Positions 41,730 through 53,177 are shown, counted from the first letter of the stretch. The stretch is DNA of 64,000 bases from Desulfobotulus mexicanus (GCF_006175995.1 NZ_VDMB01000015.1:1-64000), one strand, 5' to 3'. A program made the numbers and translations. The notes: generated by a model from the sequence alone, not told the origin.

Positions 41730-42908
41730 TTAAGGCTTGTGAAGATTTATAAGCTCTGTTTTTCCTGTAAAAAGTTGCATGGGAAGGCCTCCATGCTGGA
41801 AATTTGTTCGCTGAAGGCGGGAAAATTCCGGAGGGATTCCCTGTTCTCCGGGTATAAGAATGCCCGTATGCCATCCCTGCCATTTTTTCTGAAGGTGATC
41901 TGCCAGCCGCCGGTTTAAAATACCGGCTTCTTTTTTTGTGCCCATGCGCAGCCCGTAGGGAGGGTTTAGCATGATGAGTCCCGGTTCTCCCTGCGGTGGC
42001 TCTATGGAGAAAAAGTCCGCTTTCTGTATCTGAATGTTTTGAAAAAATGAATGTTGCAGACAGATTTCTTTGAAGTCCGTCAGAACCTTTTCCTGTACAT
42101 CACTGGCAAAAATCGGAGCAGATATTTGCTGGACCTGCTCTTCTTCCCATACAGAGGGTGCCACGAGAAAGGCAGGCCAGTTTTCCCAGGCAAAATTTCT
42201 GAAGCTGCCCGGTGCAACGGCAGAGGCCATTAGGGCGGCTTCCATGGAAAAGGTGCCTGATCCGCACATGGGATCAACCAATGTAACTTCCGGTGTATAT
42301 CCGGATGCCATGAGGATGGCTGCCGCAAGGTTTTCCCTGAGGGGGGCTTTGCTTCCTGATGTTTTCAGGCCCCTTAGATATAAAAGGGGGCCGGAGCTGT
42401 CTACGGAAAGGGTGAAGCGGTCCTTTTCTCCCCGGACGTAAAGTCCCGGAACGGGTTTTCCCTGGGCACAGGGGGCTCCGGATTCTCCGTATTTTTTTGC
42501 TGAAAGCAGATCCCTGATTCTCTGGGCAATGGCATCGCTGTGATAAAGTCGGCATTTGTGGCAGAGAACACGGATTTGGGGAATTGGGCCTTCGGGAAAG
42601 TAGAGGTGCCATGGAATTTCTGCCAGATTTTTTTGAAAGCCTTTAAAATCTGTGGCCGTAAATCTGGCCATACGCATGAGAATTCTGGAAGCTGTCCTGA
42701 GTCGGCGGTTGGCTTCCGGGGCAAAGGTAAGGGGGGCCTGTAACAGGATGCCCCCTTTTTCTGTTTTCATGGGGCCTGTATCCGGAAAAAGTGTCTGAAT
42801 TTCCTGTTCACACTCCTTTTCAAATCCGGGAGGGCATATAACGAAAAACTCCTGTTTTTTTTCAAGGAGCTGCCTGCGTATCTGCTTATGAAGACGGGTT
42901 CTGCGCAT
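41730..42908 (-). CDS. THUMP-domain class I SAM-dependent RNA methyltransferase
   Basis: A 392-residue enzyme of the RlmL-N/YcbY/Trm14 group that makes N2-methylguanine in RNA. An N-terminal ferredoxin-like/THUMP part (about 20-165, FFVICPPGFEKECEQEIQ at the start) precedes a Rossmann domain with motif I VDPMCGSGTFSMEAALMA (about 218-235) and motif IV MLNPPYGLRMG (about 313-323), the N-P-P-Y catalytic motif for base amino groups. Its start overlaps the preceding EamA gene by 23 bp. The exact RNA target is not determinable. Confidence 0.85.
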   Translation of the reverse strand: MRRTRLHKQIRRQLLEKKQEFFVICPPGFEKECEQEIQTLFPDTGPMKTEKGGILLQAPLTFAPEANRRLRTASRILMRMARFTATDFKGFQKNLAEIPWHLYFPEGPIPQIRVLCHKCRLYHSDAIAQRIRDLLSAKKYGESGAPCAQGKPVPGLYVRGEKDRFTLSVDSSGPLLYLRGLKTSGSKAPLRENLAAAILMASGYTPEVTLVDPMCGSGTFSMEAALMASAVAPGSFRNFAWENWPAFLVAPSVWEEEQVQQISAPIFASDVQEKVLTDFKEICLQHSFFQNIQIQKADFFSIEPPQGEPGLIMLNPPYGLRMGTKKEAGILNRRLADHLQKKWQGWHTGILIPGEQGIPPEFSRLQRTNFQHGGLPMQLFTGKTELINLHKP

Positions 42909-43815
42909 GGTATGAAAGATTCCTTTTGTCCGGAAGCTGCAGAAGAATTACAGCGGTGATTACCAGTATGGCTCCGGAAAGTTGCAGGGTATTGAAGATT
43001 TCGGCCAGTAGAAAAAAGCAGAGGATACCTGCGAAAACAGGCTCCAGGGTGCCGGTGATACTGGCCGGGGATGCGCCGATGATGCGGACGCCGTAAAGGT
43101 AAAGAAAAAAAGGCAGGGCCGTTCCAAAGCAGCCAATGGCCAGAGCCAGAGCCCAGGTTGGGATGTCGTTGCCAAGGGCAGTAAACCCTGAGAATGGAGG
43201 CCGAAGAATATTCCAGAGGATGGCTGCAATGAGCATGGCGTAAAATACAACGGTTTCCGGGCCTTCCTCTTTCATTCTGGCTTCTCCGGCCAGGGAGTAG
43301 ATGGCAAAGGTCAGGGCTGCGCCTAGACCTGCAAGGATTCCGATACCGCTCATGGCCTTGAAATTCATGGATGCCAGATCCAGCACCAGGGCAGAACCGG
43401 CGACGGCGGCGCAGAGGGCCATGATAACACGGGAGGACGGGTGTTTTTGTTGAAACAGCACCTGCCAGATGACAATGAGGACAGGTGCAAGATATTGCAG
43501 CAGGATGGCTGCGGCCACCTGAATGCGGCTGATGGCCAGAAGATATGTGGCCTGCATGGCCGCCATACCGAAAACTCCCAGAAAAAGATATTGGGGAAGC
43601 TTTTTTATGGGAATTAGCATTTTCTCAGGAGACCTGAAAAGCAGAAAGACGGCGATACAGAAAACAGCCACGGTCAGCCGGATCTGTACCAGGTCAAAGG
43701 GGGAGAGGCCTGCATTGAAAAGATATTTGGCAAAGGAGCCTGAAGCTGCCCAGAGAAGAGCTGCAGTGATAACGGCAGTAAAGCCAGAAAAAATTGAAGC
43801 TTTTGTCTTGGTCAT
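42886..43815 (-). CDS. EamA/DMT-family metabolite exporter
   Basis: A 309-residue membrane protein with ten helices in two EamA repeats. The first repeat has LLWAASGSFAKYLFNAGLSP and VAAAILLQYLAPVLIVIW; the second has IIGASPASITGTLEPVFAGI, the usual A-S-x-x-x-x-x-E-P motif. The substrate is unknown, possibly an amino acid or small metabolite. I chose the ATG at 43815; an open frame upstream lacks family features. It is translationally linked to the RNA methyltransferase gene. Confidence 0.83.
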   Translation of the reverse strand: MTKTKASIFSGFTAVITAALLWAASGSFAKYLFNAGLSPFDLVQIRLTVAVFCIAVFLLFRSPEKMLIPIKKLPQYLFLGVFGMAAMQATYLLAISRIQVAAAILLQYLAPVLIVIWQVLFQQKHPSSRVIMALCAAVAGSALVLDLASMNFKAMSGIGILAGLGAALTFAIYSLAGEARMKEEGPETVVFYAMLIAAILWNILRPPFSGFTALGNDIPTWALALAIGCFGTALPFFLYLYGVRIIGASPASITGTLEPVFAGILCFFLLAEIFNTLQLSGAILVITAVILLQLPDKRNLSYHAQNPSS

Positions 43816-44024
43816 ATCTGATTTTTTTCCGGTACTTTTTATGTGTTGTAAAAAACAGCCTGCGGATGTTTTGTCCGGCTGCCGCATTTTTTGAAAAAAC
43901 ACTCTGTGGCAGAGGCCTTTATCCGGTTGAATCATAAATGCGAACAGAAAGACACAGATTTTTTCTTTTTCAATTTATGCCAATCTGTGTTTATCTTCTT
44001 CTCCTGTTCTGATGGCTGATCTTT

Positions 44025-45854
44025 ATGACTTTTTTGACAGGGTACATCATTTTGTCTCTTTTATCTGTTTTCAATAAAAAAATATATGGACACCGACTGC
44101 TCTCTGGTTTTGCAGGCCTGTTTATCCTGATGATGCTCCTGGCTGTTCCCGCCCTGGCATTTGACTGGCATCCTGAGTCCGGCAGTGCCATTGACTGGGG
44201 ACCTGTGCTTCTGGGGCTTTTTGGGGGGATTGCTTTTTTTCTTTACGGCATGGAACTGATGAGTGAGGGCATGAAGCGGGTGGCAGGCTCCCGCATGCGG
44301 GAAGGGCTGGCAAGCCTGACCCGAAGCCCTTTTCGGGCACTGGGTGTCGGAGCCTTCGTCACCATGATGGTCCAGTCCTCCAGTGCCACCAGCGTGATGC
44401 TTGTCGGACTGGTGCAGTCGGAGCTGATGCGTTTTCCCCAGACCCTTGGGGTGATTCTGGGTTCAGGCATTGGTTCCACTGTCACGGCCCAGCTTATTGC
44501 CTTCAAGGTGACGGATTATGCCCTGATCATGGTAGGGCTGGGTTTTCTCCTTAAACTGCTGGGCCGGGGTGAAAAGGCAAGGGATTTCGGCCGTATTCTT
44601 CTGGGGTTCGGTGTGCTTTTTTATGGCATGAAGCTGATGAGTGACGCCATGGTTCCTTTGCGCTCCGATCCGGGAACCATTGCCTTTCTTCAAAGCCTTT
44701 CCCAGCCCGTTCTGGGAATTCTTGCGGGTATTGCGGTGACGGCCCTGATCCAGAGCAGCGGGGCCATTGTGGGTATCCTCATCGTCCTTGGAGAGCAGGG
44801 GCTGGTTGGTCTTGATGCTGCAGTGCCCATTATCCTTGGCTCCAATATTGGGACCTGTGTTACGGCCATCCTTGCGGGGCTTGCCGGGGGCAGGGAGGCC
44901 AAGCGTGTGGCTGCAGCCCATGCGGTGTTCAAGATTGCAGGTGTACTGGTCTGCCTGCCTTTTCTGGCTGGTTTTGGCTCTCTGGTGGAGTCTGCCGGGG
45001 GAGGAATGGCCCGGCAGGTTGCTAATATTCATACCTTTTTCAATGTGGGGCTGGCCCTGATTTTTCTGCCCTTCACCGCTTTTTTTGCCCGTTTCATAGA
45101 ATGGATTGTGCCGGAAAAGAAAGAAAAGGATCTTCTGCCTGCCTTCACAAGCCCGCTGGAGAATGCAAAGATTGTTTCTCCGGATGTGGCCGTGGAAATG
45201 GCACGCCATGAGATTGCGAGGATGGCTGGTCTTCTGGAGATTATGGTAAGGGATGCGGGTATTCTTTTTGTGGCAAGAAAACCAAGGAAGGACAGTGAAT
45301 ATCCCCGTCTGAGTCTTTTGGAGGGTCTTGTTTTCCGGGAAAAGGAGCTGGACTATCTTGATAAGGTGACAGGGGACTTTCTGTTCCGTATTGGCAGGGA
45401 GGCTGTGACCGGAACCCAGACCCAGACAATCTATGCCATGATTTCCATCACACGGGATCTGGAGAGTATCGGAGATCTGATGGAGAGGAATGTGGCACCT
45501 CTGCTGGAAAAGAAACAGGCCCTTTTAAAAAATTTTTCCGATGAGGGCAGGGAAGAGCTGGAAATTTATCATACCAAGGTACTTAAGCAACTGCGTCTTC
45601 TGAGGGAGGCTTTTACGGAACAGGATCGGGAGAAGGCCGCAAAGATTATGGGCAAGGAGAGGAAATACCTGGATCTGGAGCTGCAGTACCGTATACGACA
45701 TCTGAACCGCATCATGTGCCAGCGGGTGGAGTCCGTGGAAACCCATGAGCTGCATATGGAGCTTATGAATCTTATGACTCAGGTGATCGTATATACTTCC
45801 AATATTGCCAAAACCTATCTTTCTGCAGTTAGTGATCGTGAGGCTTCTTCCTAG
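44025..45854 (+). CDS. Na/Pi-cotransporter family protein with PhoU-like domain
   Basis: A 609-residue membrane protein. After an N-terminal hydrophobic segment come two inverted PNaS repeats with TMMVQSSSATSVMLVG (about 111-126) and TALIQSSGAIVGILIV (about 238-253), the Q-S-S-S-A-T phosphate/sodium motif. GSGIGSTVTAQ and GSNIGTCVTA are the paired repeats. A PhoU-like helical C-terminus (about 390-600) has SITRDLESIGDLMERN. It takes up phosphate with sodium or regulates such flux. The first 25-30 residues may be over-extended, since the ATG at 44025 lacks a clear ribosome site. Confidence 0.85.
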   Translation: MTFLTGYIILSLLSVFNKKIYGHRLLSGFAGLFILMMLLAVPALAFDWHPESGSAIDWGPVLLGLFGGIAFFLYGMELMSEGMKRVAGSRMREGLASLTRSPFRALGVGAFVTMMVQSSSATSVMLVGLVQSELMRFPQTLGVILGSGIGSTVTAQLIAFKVTDYALIMVGLGFLLKLLGRGEKARDFGRILLGFGVLFYGMKLMSDAMVPLRSDPGTIAFLQSLSQPVLGILAGIAVTALIQSSGAIVGILIVLGEQGLVGLDAAVPIILGSNIGTCVTAILAGLAGGREAKRVAAAHAVFKIAGVLVCLPFLAGFGSLVESAGGGMARQVANIHTFFNVGLALIFLPFTAFFARFIEWIVPEKKEKDLLPAFTSPLENAKIVSPDVAVEMARHEIARMAGLLEIMVRDAGILFVARKPRKDSEYPRLSLLEGLVFREKELDYLDKVTGDFLFRIGREAVTGTQTQTIYAMISITRDLESIGDLMERNVAPLLEKKQALLKNFSDEGREELEIYHTKVLKQLRLLREAFTEQDREKAAKIMGKERKYLDLELQYRIRHLNRIMCQRVESVETHELHMELMNLMTQVIVYTSNIAKTYLSAVSDREASS

Positions 45855-46094
45855 CCTGTAGGTTTTTTCCTTCTTTTTTGAAGAAAAAGGGTGTGCTAAT
45901 GAATGACTGATCAGCAGGCCCTTGTCAGGTTTGAGTATAGGTTTTCAAGGCTCTGATCCGAAAAGACAGTTGTCTTACCTGTAAGCAGGCAGTGAGTTTT
46001 ACAAAAGAACTGAGAAACTGGAGTTTTGAAGAAAAATGATGAGTCTTGCATATATTGAATGGTTATACAGAATTTTATAAATAAAGGAGGTTTC

Positions 46095-46604
46095 ATGAGT
46101 GGAGTGAATAAGGTCATTTTGATTGGCAATCTGGGGGCGGATCCTGCCATACGTTATTTTCAGGATGGAACTGCAGTGTGTAATTTTAACATGGCCACCA
46201 CGGAAAATTGGACGGACAGGCAGAGCGGTGAGAAAAAGGATAAAACCGAGTGGCACAGAATTGTTGCTTTCCGGCGGCTTGCGGAAATCTGCGGGCAGTA
46301 TCTCCGTAAAGGCTCCAAGGTGTATGTAGAAGGAAAGCTGCAGACCCGAAGCTATGAAAAGGATGGTCAGACCCGCTATATTACTGAAATTGTAGCATCG
46401 GAGATGCGAATGCTGGACTCTTCCCGGAGCGGGCAGGGGCAGAGTCAGGGGGGAGGGGACTATGCTGGCTCATCGTCCCAGGGCGGATATGCAGGTCCTT
46501 CACAGGCTGCTCCGGCATTTGCCAGTCCATCCCAGCCGGGGAATGCCTATGAGGGTGGTGGAAACTTCTCGGCCGGACCTCCCGATGATGACATACCGTT
46601 TTAG
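46095..46604 (+). CDS. ssb: single-stranded DNA-binding protein
   Basis: A 169-residue SSB. The OB fold (about 1-110) begins [20 protein letters not shown] and contains [21 protein letters not shown] (quoted in part: [20 protein letters not shown]) and [20 protein letters not shown] flexible Gly/Ser/Gln-rich linker leads to the acidic tip DDDIPF, which recruits repair proteins. The ATG at 46095 follows AAAGGAGGTTTC. A possible MITE fragment lies just upstream near 45940. Confidence 0.95.
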   Translation: MSGVNKVILIGNLGADPAIRYFQDGTAVCNFNMATTENWTDRQSGEKKDKTEWHRIVAFRRLAEICGQYLRKGSKVYVEGKLQTRSYEKDGQTRYITEIVASEMRMLDSSRSGQGQSQGGGDYAGSSSQGGYAGPSQAAPAFASPSQPGNAYEGGGNFSAGPPDDDIPF

Positions 46605-46784
46605 GTATCCGTATGATAAACAAGGTTTTTTTTAAATTGTAGCTTGATTTTTTTGCAAGAGAGGGTATGACAGAAGCACACAAAGTTTTTTAACCTTCTT
46701 ATTATGCGGGGGGCGTATATAAGAAGGTTCTGGAGTTTATCAAAAGACCGGCAAAAGCCGGGCAGATGTCCAGGGGTGAGAAGT

Positions 46785-47204
46785 ATGTCGAATACAGTCA
46801 TGGCGGATAAATCAAGGAATCGTCTGTATATCCGTTACGGGGAAATGACCATCGAGCAGTATTTTCAGTTTACCGGGGAAATTATAAAAGAAGCGGGTAA
46901 ACTGGAACAGGGTTTTACTATTTTGTCTGATCTGCGGAATTTTTCTCTGCCTAAAGGAGAAAATCCCATACAGGCGAATATCCGTGAGATCACTGAGGTA
47001 CAGCAGAAGCTGAAAAAACTGGGGGCCAGTGAGATTATCCGTGTTGTGGATCCTCAGGTATGGTTGTTCATGGCCATGGGTGAGGCAGAAAAGAGTGCCG
47101 GATATGAAGCCTTTATCTTTGATGATTATGAAGAGGCGGATGCAGCCCTGGATGACATGACAGAAGACATTCATTCTGAGAATGGGAGAACCGTAACGTC
47201 CTGA
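46785..47204 (+). CDS. small protein of unknown function, paralogue of 40942-41322
   Basis: A 139-residue acidic soluble protein. It aligns with the 126-residue protein at 40942-41322 through SRNRLYIRYGEM, GFTILSDLRNF, VQQKLKKLGASE and a C-terminal YEEADAALDDM. I recognise no named family. The ATG at 46785 follows GGGGTGAGAAGT. It follows ssb by 180 bp and may be transcribed alone. Confidence 0.65.
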   Translation: MSNTVMADKSRNRLYIRYGEMTIEQYFQFTGEIIKEAGKLEQGFTILSDLRNFSLPKGENPIQANIREITEVQQKLKKLGASEIIRVVDPQVWLFMAMGEAEKSAGYEAFIFDDYEEADAALDDMTEDIHSENGRTVTS

Positions 47205-47530
47205 TACCTTATTTTTAGGTTTCCGGACGTTTTTTATGCCTTGAATTCTGGTTGTTCGGGTGTGGGTGCTTCGTGAATGACGAATCATCTTCCCTGTTAT
47301 ATAGCTTATCATATTTACAGTCTTATCCGGGATGTGGCGCATGCTTGTCTGTAAAGGGCTAAAAGAGCTTGAAATTTTTTGAGATTTTTTTGCCTTTGGC
47401 TTTGTTTTAACAGGGGCTAAAATCCCTTGACATACAAACAAAGTTTTTGATATTGCAGTGGGTCATATTTCAGGCAGTCGAATTAGGTTGGGTTTGCTTG
47501 CTTGTCAATTATTATATTCAGGAGGTAATC
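47205..47530 (+). promoter_or_regulatory. leader and probable sigma-70 promoter of the fadN-like gene
   Basis: TTGACA at 47427-47432 and TATTGC at 47451-47456 are 18 bp apart, a plausible vegetative promoter about 70 bp before the start codon. The rest of the 326-bp gap shows no gene. Confidence 0.45.
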
Positions 47531-49942
47531 ATGAGTAGAAAAATCAGAAAGGCCGCTGTTATCGGTTCCGGTATCATGGGTGGCGGTATCGCCGCTCTGC
47601 TGGCCGCCGCAGGAGCCGATGTTTACCTGTACGACATCGTTCCCTTTGACCTGAAGGACGAAGAAAAAAATGATCCTGCGGCCAGAAACCGCATTGTAGA
47701 AGCCGGTATGAAAGGTGCCCTCAGCGCCAAGCCTGCCCTTTTCTACACCAAAAAGGATGCTGCACGTATCCAGACCTGTAACCTGACTGACGATTTTGAT
47801 AAGCTCGGTGAGTGCGACTGGATCTGTGAAGTTGTCGTGGAAAACCTCAAAATCAAGCAGGATCTTTTTGAGCGCATTGATAAGGTAATGAAGCCCGGCG
47901 CCATCATTTCCTCCAATACCTCCGGTATTCCCCTTTCAAAAATTTCCGAAGGCCGCTCTGCTGAATTCAAAAAGAACTTCCTTGGTACCCATTTCTTCAA
48001 CCCTGTACGTTACATGCACCTCCTTGAACTTATTCCCGGTGCTGAAACCAGCCAGGAAGTTCTTGACTTTATTGCCCATTACGGCGAAGTAAGTCTGGGT
48101 AAAGGGATTGTATGGGCCAAAGATACTCCTAACTTCATCGGTAACCGTATTGGTATTCAGGGTATCGGCGTTGTTATGCAGAAGGTTGCACAGGATGGTA
48201 TCACCATCGCTGAAGCCGATGCACTCTTCGGACCTGCCATGGGTCGTCCCAGAAGCGCCATTTTCGGTACCGCCGACCTTGTGGGCATGGATACCATGGT
48301 CCATGTTGCGGATAACTCCTACAACCTCTGCCCCGAAGATGAAATGCGTGAAACTGTTGCCGTTCCCCAGTATGTCAAAGACATGGTGGCTTCCGGCAAG
48401 CTTGGCGACAAAACCAAGCAGGGTTTCTATAAAAAAGGTAAAACCCCCGAAGGCAAGCGTTTCAAGCAGCAGATTGATCCTGCCACCGGTGAATACATTG
48501 ATATTGCCAAGCCTGAATTTGACTGCCTTGTAGCGGCAAAGGCTAAAGATACCCTTGCTGAAAAAATTGCCACCGTAGTATGGGGCGAAGACAAGGGTGC
48601 CAAATTTGTATGGAGCTGCACCGCTTCTCAGCTGACCTACTGTGCCAACCGCATTCCAGAAATTGCCGACAGCCTTGTTGAAATCGACAATGCCATGAAG
48701 TGGGGCTATGGCTGGGAAGTTGGTCCCTTTGAAGCATGGGATGCCATTGGCGTTAAAAAATCCGTAGAGCGTATGAAGGCCGAAGGGCTGCCCGTATCTG
48801 TCAAAGTAGAAGAAATGCTCGCTAAGGGTAATGAAACCTTCTACAAGATGGATTCCGGTAAACTCTTCTACTATGACTTTGCTTCTGCCACCTACAAGGA
48901 AGTTCCTGCCAATGAAGCTGCCATCAGTCTGGCTGCTGTCAAAGCAGACAACAAGGTTGTAAAAACCTGTCCTTCTGCCAGCCTTGTTGACCTTGGTGAT
49001 GGTGTTTTCTGTGTGGAATTCCACACCAAGATGAATGCCCTGAACAAGGAAATCATCGAATTCATGGGCGAGTCCATGGATTATGTTGATGCCAATGGCG
49101 TTGGTGTTGTTATTGGTAATCAGGCAGGCGGTATGCCCGGTGCATTCTCAGCCGGTGCCGACCTTTCCTTTGTTTCCAAACTGGCCCATGACAAAGCTTA
49201 CAGCGAAATCGAAAGCTTTTTGGCCATGGCCCATGCCGGTCTTCAGCGTGCCACCTATGCCAAGTTCCCCGTGGTTGCTGCTCCCTATGGCATGGCTCTG
49301 GGCGGTGGTTGTGAAACCTGCCTCAGTGCGGACAAGATCGTTGCCCATGCAGATCTTTACATGGGTCTGGTTGAAATCGGCGTTGGTCTTCTTCCCGCCG
49401 GTGGTGGCTGTCTCAACCTGTACAAGAAAATGATCGATTCCCTTCCCGGCGGTACTGCCAAAGAAGTTGATCTGACCAAATTCTTCATCAACACCTTCAT
49501 GGCCATTGCTATGGCCAAAGTTTCCATGAGCGCCGATGGTGCCGTGGCCAACGGTCATATGCATCCATGGAAAGACCGCATTGTTATGAACCGCGATCTT
49601 CTCATCGGTGAAGCCAAAAAAGAAGTTCTCTCCATGGTTTCTTCCGGTTACAAAGCTCCCCAGCAGAAGAAACTTCGTGTTGTGGGTGTTGAAGGTCAGG
49701 GTATGGTTACTGCTGAGATTTCCAATATGCTTAACGGCGGTTTCCTCAGCGAGCATGATGCTTTCCTTGCCAAGCGCATTGCCTTTGTTATCTCCGGTGG
49801 TAATGTCAAAATAGGTACGGAAGTTGCCGAAGAAACCATTCTCAAGCTTGAGCGTGACGCCTTCGTTGATTTCTGCAAGGAAGAAAAAACCGTTGCCCGT
49901 ATCGATCACATGTTGAAAACCGGCAAGCCCCTGCGTAACTAA
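47531..49942 (+). CDS. 3-hydroxyacyl-CoA dehydrogenase/enoyl-CoA hydratase (FadN-type)
   Basis: An 803-residue bifunctional beta-oxidation enzyme. The N-terminal NAD domain has AAVIGSGIMGGGIAALLAAAG (quoted in part: VIGSGIMGGGIAALLAAAG, about 8-26) and the 3HCDH signature GTHFFNPVRYMHLLELIPG (about 153-171). A second 3HCDH C-domain is at about 330-430. The C-terminal crotonase-like domain (about 500-700) has GMALGGGCETCLSADKIV with the oxyanion-hole glycines. Dehydrogenase-first order distinguishes it from FadB. GGAGGTAATC precedes the ATG. Codon use is strongly biased (GCC, GGT, AAG), suggesting high expression. Thiolase follows. Confidence 0.9.
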   Translation: MSRKIRKAAVIGSGIMGGGIAALLAAAGADVYLYDIVPFDLKDEEKNDPAARNRIVEAGMKGALSAKPALFYTKKDAARIQTCNLTDDFDKLGECDWICEVVVENLKIKQDLFERIDKVMKPGAIISSNTSGIPLSKISEGRSAEFKKNFLGTHFFNPVRYMHLLELIPGAETSQEVLDFIAHYGEVSLGKGIVWAKDTPNFIGNRIGIQGIGVVMQKVAQDGITIAEADALFGPAMGRPRSAIFGTADLVGMDTMVHVADNSYNLCPEDEMRETVAVPQYVKDMVASGKLGDKTKQGFYKKGKTPEGKRFKQQIDPATGEYIDIAKPEFDCLVAAKAKDTLAEKIATVVWGEDKGAKFVWSCTASQLTYCANRIPEIADSLVEIDNAMKWGYGWEVGPFEAWDAIGVKKSVERMKAEGLPVSVKVEEMLAKGNETFYKMDSGKLFYYDFASATYKEVPANEAAISLAAVKADNKVVKTCPSASLVDLGDGVFCVEFHTKMNALNKEIIEFMGESMDYVDANGVGVVIGNQAGGMPGAFSAGADLSFVSKLAHDKAYSEIESFLAMAHAGLQRATYAKFPVVAAPYGMALGGGCETCLSADKIVAHADLYMGLVEIGVGLLPAGGGCLNLYKKMIDSLPGGTAKEVDLTKFFINTFMAIAMAKVSMSADGAVANGHMHPWKDRIVMNRDLLIGEAKKEVLSMVSSGYKAPQQKKLRVVGVEGQGMVTAEISNMLNGGFLSEHDAFLAKRIAFVISGGNVKIGTEVAEETILKLERDAFVDFCKEEKTVARIDHMLKTGKPLRN

Positions 49943-50070
49943 AATAGGCTGAGCGGAGATCCTTATCCTTGACAGATCGGGATTTTCGTTCGGTTACCAG
50001 AATATTATGGGCTGTTTACTTATAACCGGTGATTATATTTGTTAAGTTTTCTTCTTGAAGGAGGAATACA

Positions 50071-51255
50071 ATGAGAGATGCATATATCGTATCGTCCGTA
50101 AGGACTCCTGGCTGCAAGAACCGTCGGGGTGGTTTCCGTGAAACCCGTCCTGAGAATCTGCTTTCCCATGCAATGAAGTCATGTGTGGAAAGAGTGGGTG
50201 TTGATCCTAAGGAAATTGATGACTGCATGATCGGCTGCTCCTTCCCCGAAGGTGAGCAGGGTCTTAATGTCGGTCGTGTTGCCGCCCGTATGGCGGGTTT
50301 CCCCAACGAAGTTTCAGGAGCCACGGTTAACCGTTTCTGCTCTTCCGGACTGGAAGCTATTGCCCTTGCTTCCCTGCGCGTAGGTGCCGGCTGGTCCGAA
50401 ATGACCATGGGTGGTGGTATCGAGTCCATGACCTATGTTCCCATGGGTGGCTACTCTCCCCGTCCCCATCCTGAGTTTGCCAAAACCAATTCCGAAGCCT
50501 ATATCAATATGGGTTTAACTGCTGAGAACGTAGCTGCATGGTACAAGATTTCCCGTCAGGAAATGGACGAGTTTGCAGCCAATACCCATGCCAAGGCTGC
50601 TGCTGCCCAGAAGGCTGGCTGGTTCAAGGAAATCGTTCCCACGCCTGCTACCTACTATGTGCCCCAGGCTGACGGAAGCTACGCCATCGAAACCAAGATG
50701 ATCACCGAAGATGATGGTGTTCGTGAAGGTACCACTGCTGAAGGTATTGGCCGTCTGGGGTCCCCTTTCAAGGCTGGCGGTATTGTAACAGCAGCCAACT
50801 CTTCCCAGACCACCGACGGTGCGGCCGCTACCCTGATCGCATCCAAGGAAGCCTGTGACCGTCTCGGCCTGAAGCCCATCGCCAAGATGATCGCCTATGC
50901 TGTAGCTGGCTGCAAGTCCGAAGAAATGGGTATTGGTCCCATCTATGCCATTCCCAAGGCCCTTGCTCAGGTTGGTCTGAAGCTTGAAGATATTGATATC
51001 TTTGAAATCAACGAAGCCTTTGCTTCCCAGGCTATCTACTGCTGCAAGCACCTCGGTATGTGGGGAACCCCCATGATGGACAAGGTGAATGTGGGCGGTG
51101 GTGCCATCGCTCTGGGTCATCCTCTGGGATGCACCGGTGCCAAGCTGACCGCTACCATGATTTCCCACCTGCAGCGTACCGGTGGTAAGTATGGTATCGT
51201 TTCCATGTGTATCGGTGGCGGTATGGGTGCTGCTGGTATCTTTGAAATGGTTTAA
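50071..51255 (+). CDS. acetyl-CoA acyltransferase (thiolase)
   Basis: A 394-residue thiolase cleaving 3-ketoacyl-CoA. The acyl-accepting Cys is in VNRFCSSGLEAIA (about residue 91). The second active-site signatures are FEINEAFASQ (about 310-319) and GGGAIALGHPLGCTGAK (about 340-356) with catalytic His and Cys. The end CIGGGMGAAGIFE is typical. It lies 128 bp after the FadN-type gene with its own strong ribosome site (AAGGAGGAATACA) and is followed by terminators. Confidence 0.93.
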   Translation: MRDAYIVSSVRTPGCKNRRGGFRETRPENLLSHAMKSCVERVGVDPKEIDDCMIGCSFPEGEQGLNVGRVAARMAGFPNEVSGATVNRFCSSGLEAIALASLRVGAGWSEMTMGGGIESMTYVPMGGYSPRPHPEFAKTNSEAYINMGLTAENVAAWYKISRQEMDEFAANTHAKAAAAQKAGWFKEIVPTPATYYVPQADGSYAIETKMITEDDGVREGTTAEGIGRLGSPFKAGGIVTAANSSQTTDGAAATLIASKEACDRLGLKPIAKMIAYAVAGCKSEEMGIGPIYAIPKALAQVGLKLEDIDIFEINEAFASQAIYCCKHLGMWGTPMMDKVNVGGGAIALGHPLGCTGAKLTATMISHLQRTGGKYGIVSMCIGGGMGAAGIFEMV

Positions 51256-51264
51256 AAAGTAAAA

Positions 51265-51340
51265 GGGGCGGCCTGTACCGCCCCGGACACTTTGTTTTTT
51301 TAAGGGATACTCCTCTTTTCCGGGGGGTGTCCCTTTTTTT
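51265..51340 (+). terminator. tandem terminators after the thiolase gene
   Basis: The first stem is GGGGCGG/CCGCCCC with a 6-base loop (51265-51284), followed by TTTGTTTTTTT. The second is AAGGGATAC/GTGTCCCTT (51302-51335, one G-T pair) followed by a T run. Confidence 0.75.
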
Positions 51341-51348
51341 GTATGTGC

Positions 51349-51435
51349 TAATTATTCAGCATGTTTTATCCTGAAAAAATATTCTTTAATTTCAGAATAA
51401 AATATGGTGAATGATCATGTTTGCTGAATAAATAT
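51349..51435. mobile_element. short relic with GTAA-MITE-like ends
   Basis: TAATTATTCAGCATGTTTTA on the left and TGCTGAATAAATAT on the right resemble the two ends of the MITE family, with only about 50 bp between them and none of the conserved interior. It lies in the thiolase/gdhA gap. Confidence 0.4.
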
Positions 51436-51497
51436 AAAAAAACAGTGTGGAAAACTGTACAAGATAATTCAAAAATGTTAGATTCCGCAGCTGTTAA

Positions 51498-52925
<1,428 letters not shown>

Positions 52926-52991
52926 TAAGGTGTAAAATCAGAACGATTCTTCCATCGTTTCAGGGACCATGGGGTTTTAGATTTTTTATTT

Positions 52992-53037
52992 AAAAAGATC
53001 CACATCCGCTTTTAAGGCCGGGTGTGGATCTTTTTTT
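52992..53037 (+). terminator. Rho-independent terminator after gdhA
   Basis: AAAAAGATCCACA and TGTGGATCTTTTT form a 13-bp stem ending in a seven-T run. Confidence 0.85.
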
Positions 53038-53138
53038 ATGGCCTTTTATGTGGGACAGAAAGCTTGCCATAAATCGGAATTCGTGCAAGGTCAGGTCGGT
53101 AGCTACAGTTTTTTCTTTGCCTGATCTTTAAAAAGTAC

Positions 53139-53177
53139 AAAAATGTTGTTGCCCCAGGCTGTGTTTATAACATTTTT
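53139..53177. promoter_or_regulatory. inverted repeat upstream of the glnD sigma-54 promoter
   Basis: AAAAATGTT (53139-53147) and AACATTTTT (53169-53177) are perfect complements 21 bp apart. They are centred about 100 bp upstream of the -24/-12 element, the usual place for an enhancer-binding-protein site. A role for the NifA-like activator is only a guess. Confidence 0.35.

Noticed and set aside
45930-46000. Possible MITE fragment (AAGGCTCTGATCCGAAAAGA) upstream of ssb
   Set aside because: Only about 20-30 bases resemble the MITE interior and no end is present; mentioned as a relic but not annotated as an element.
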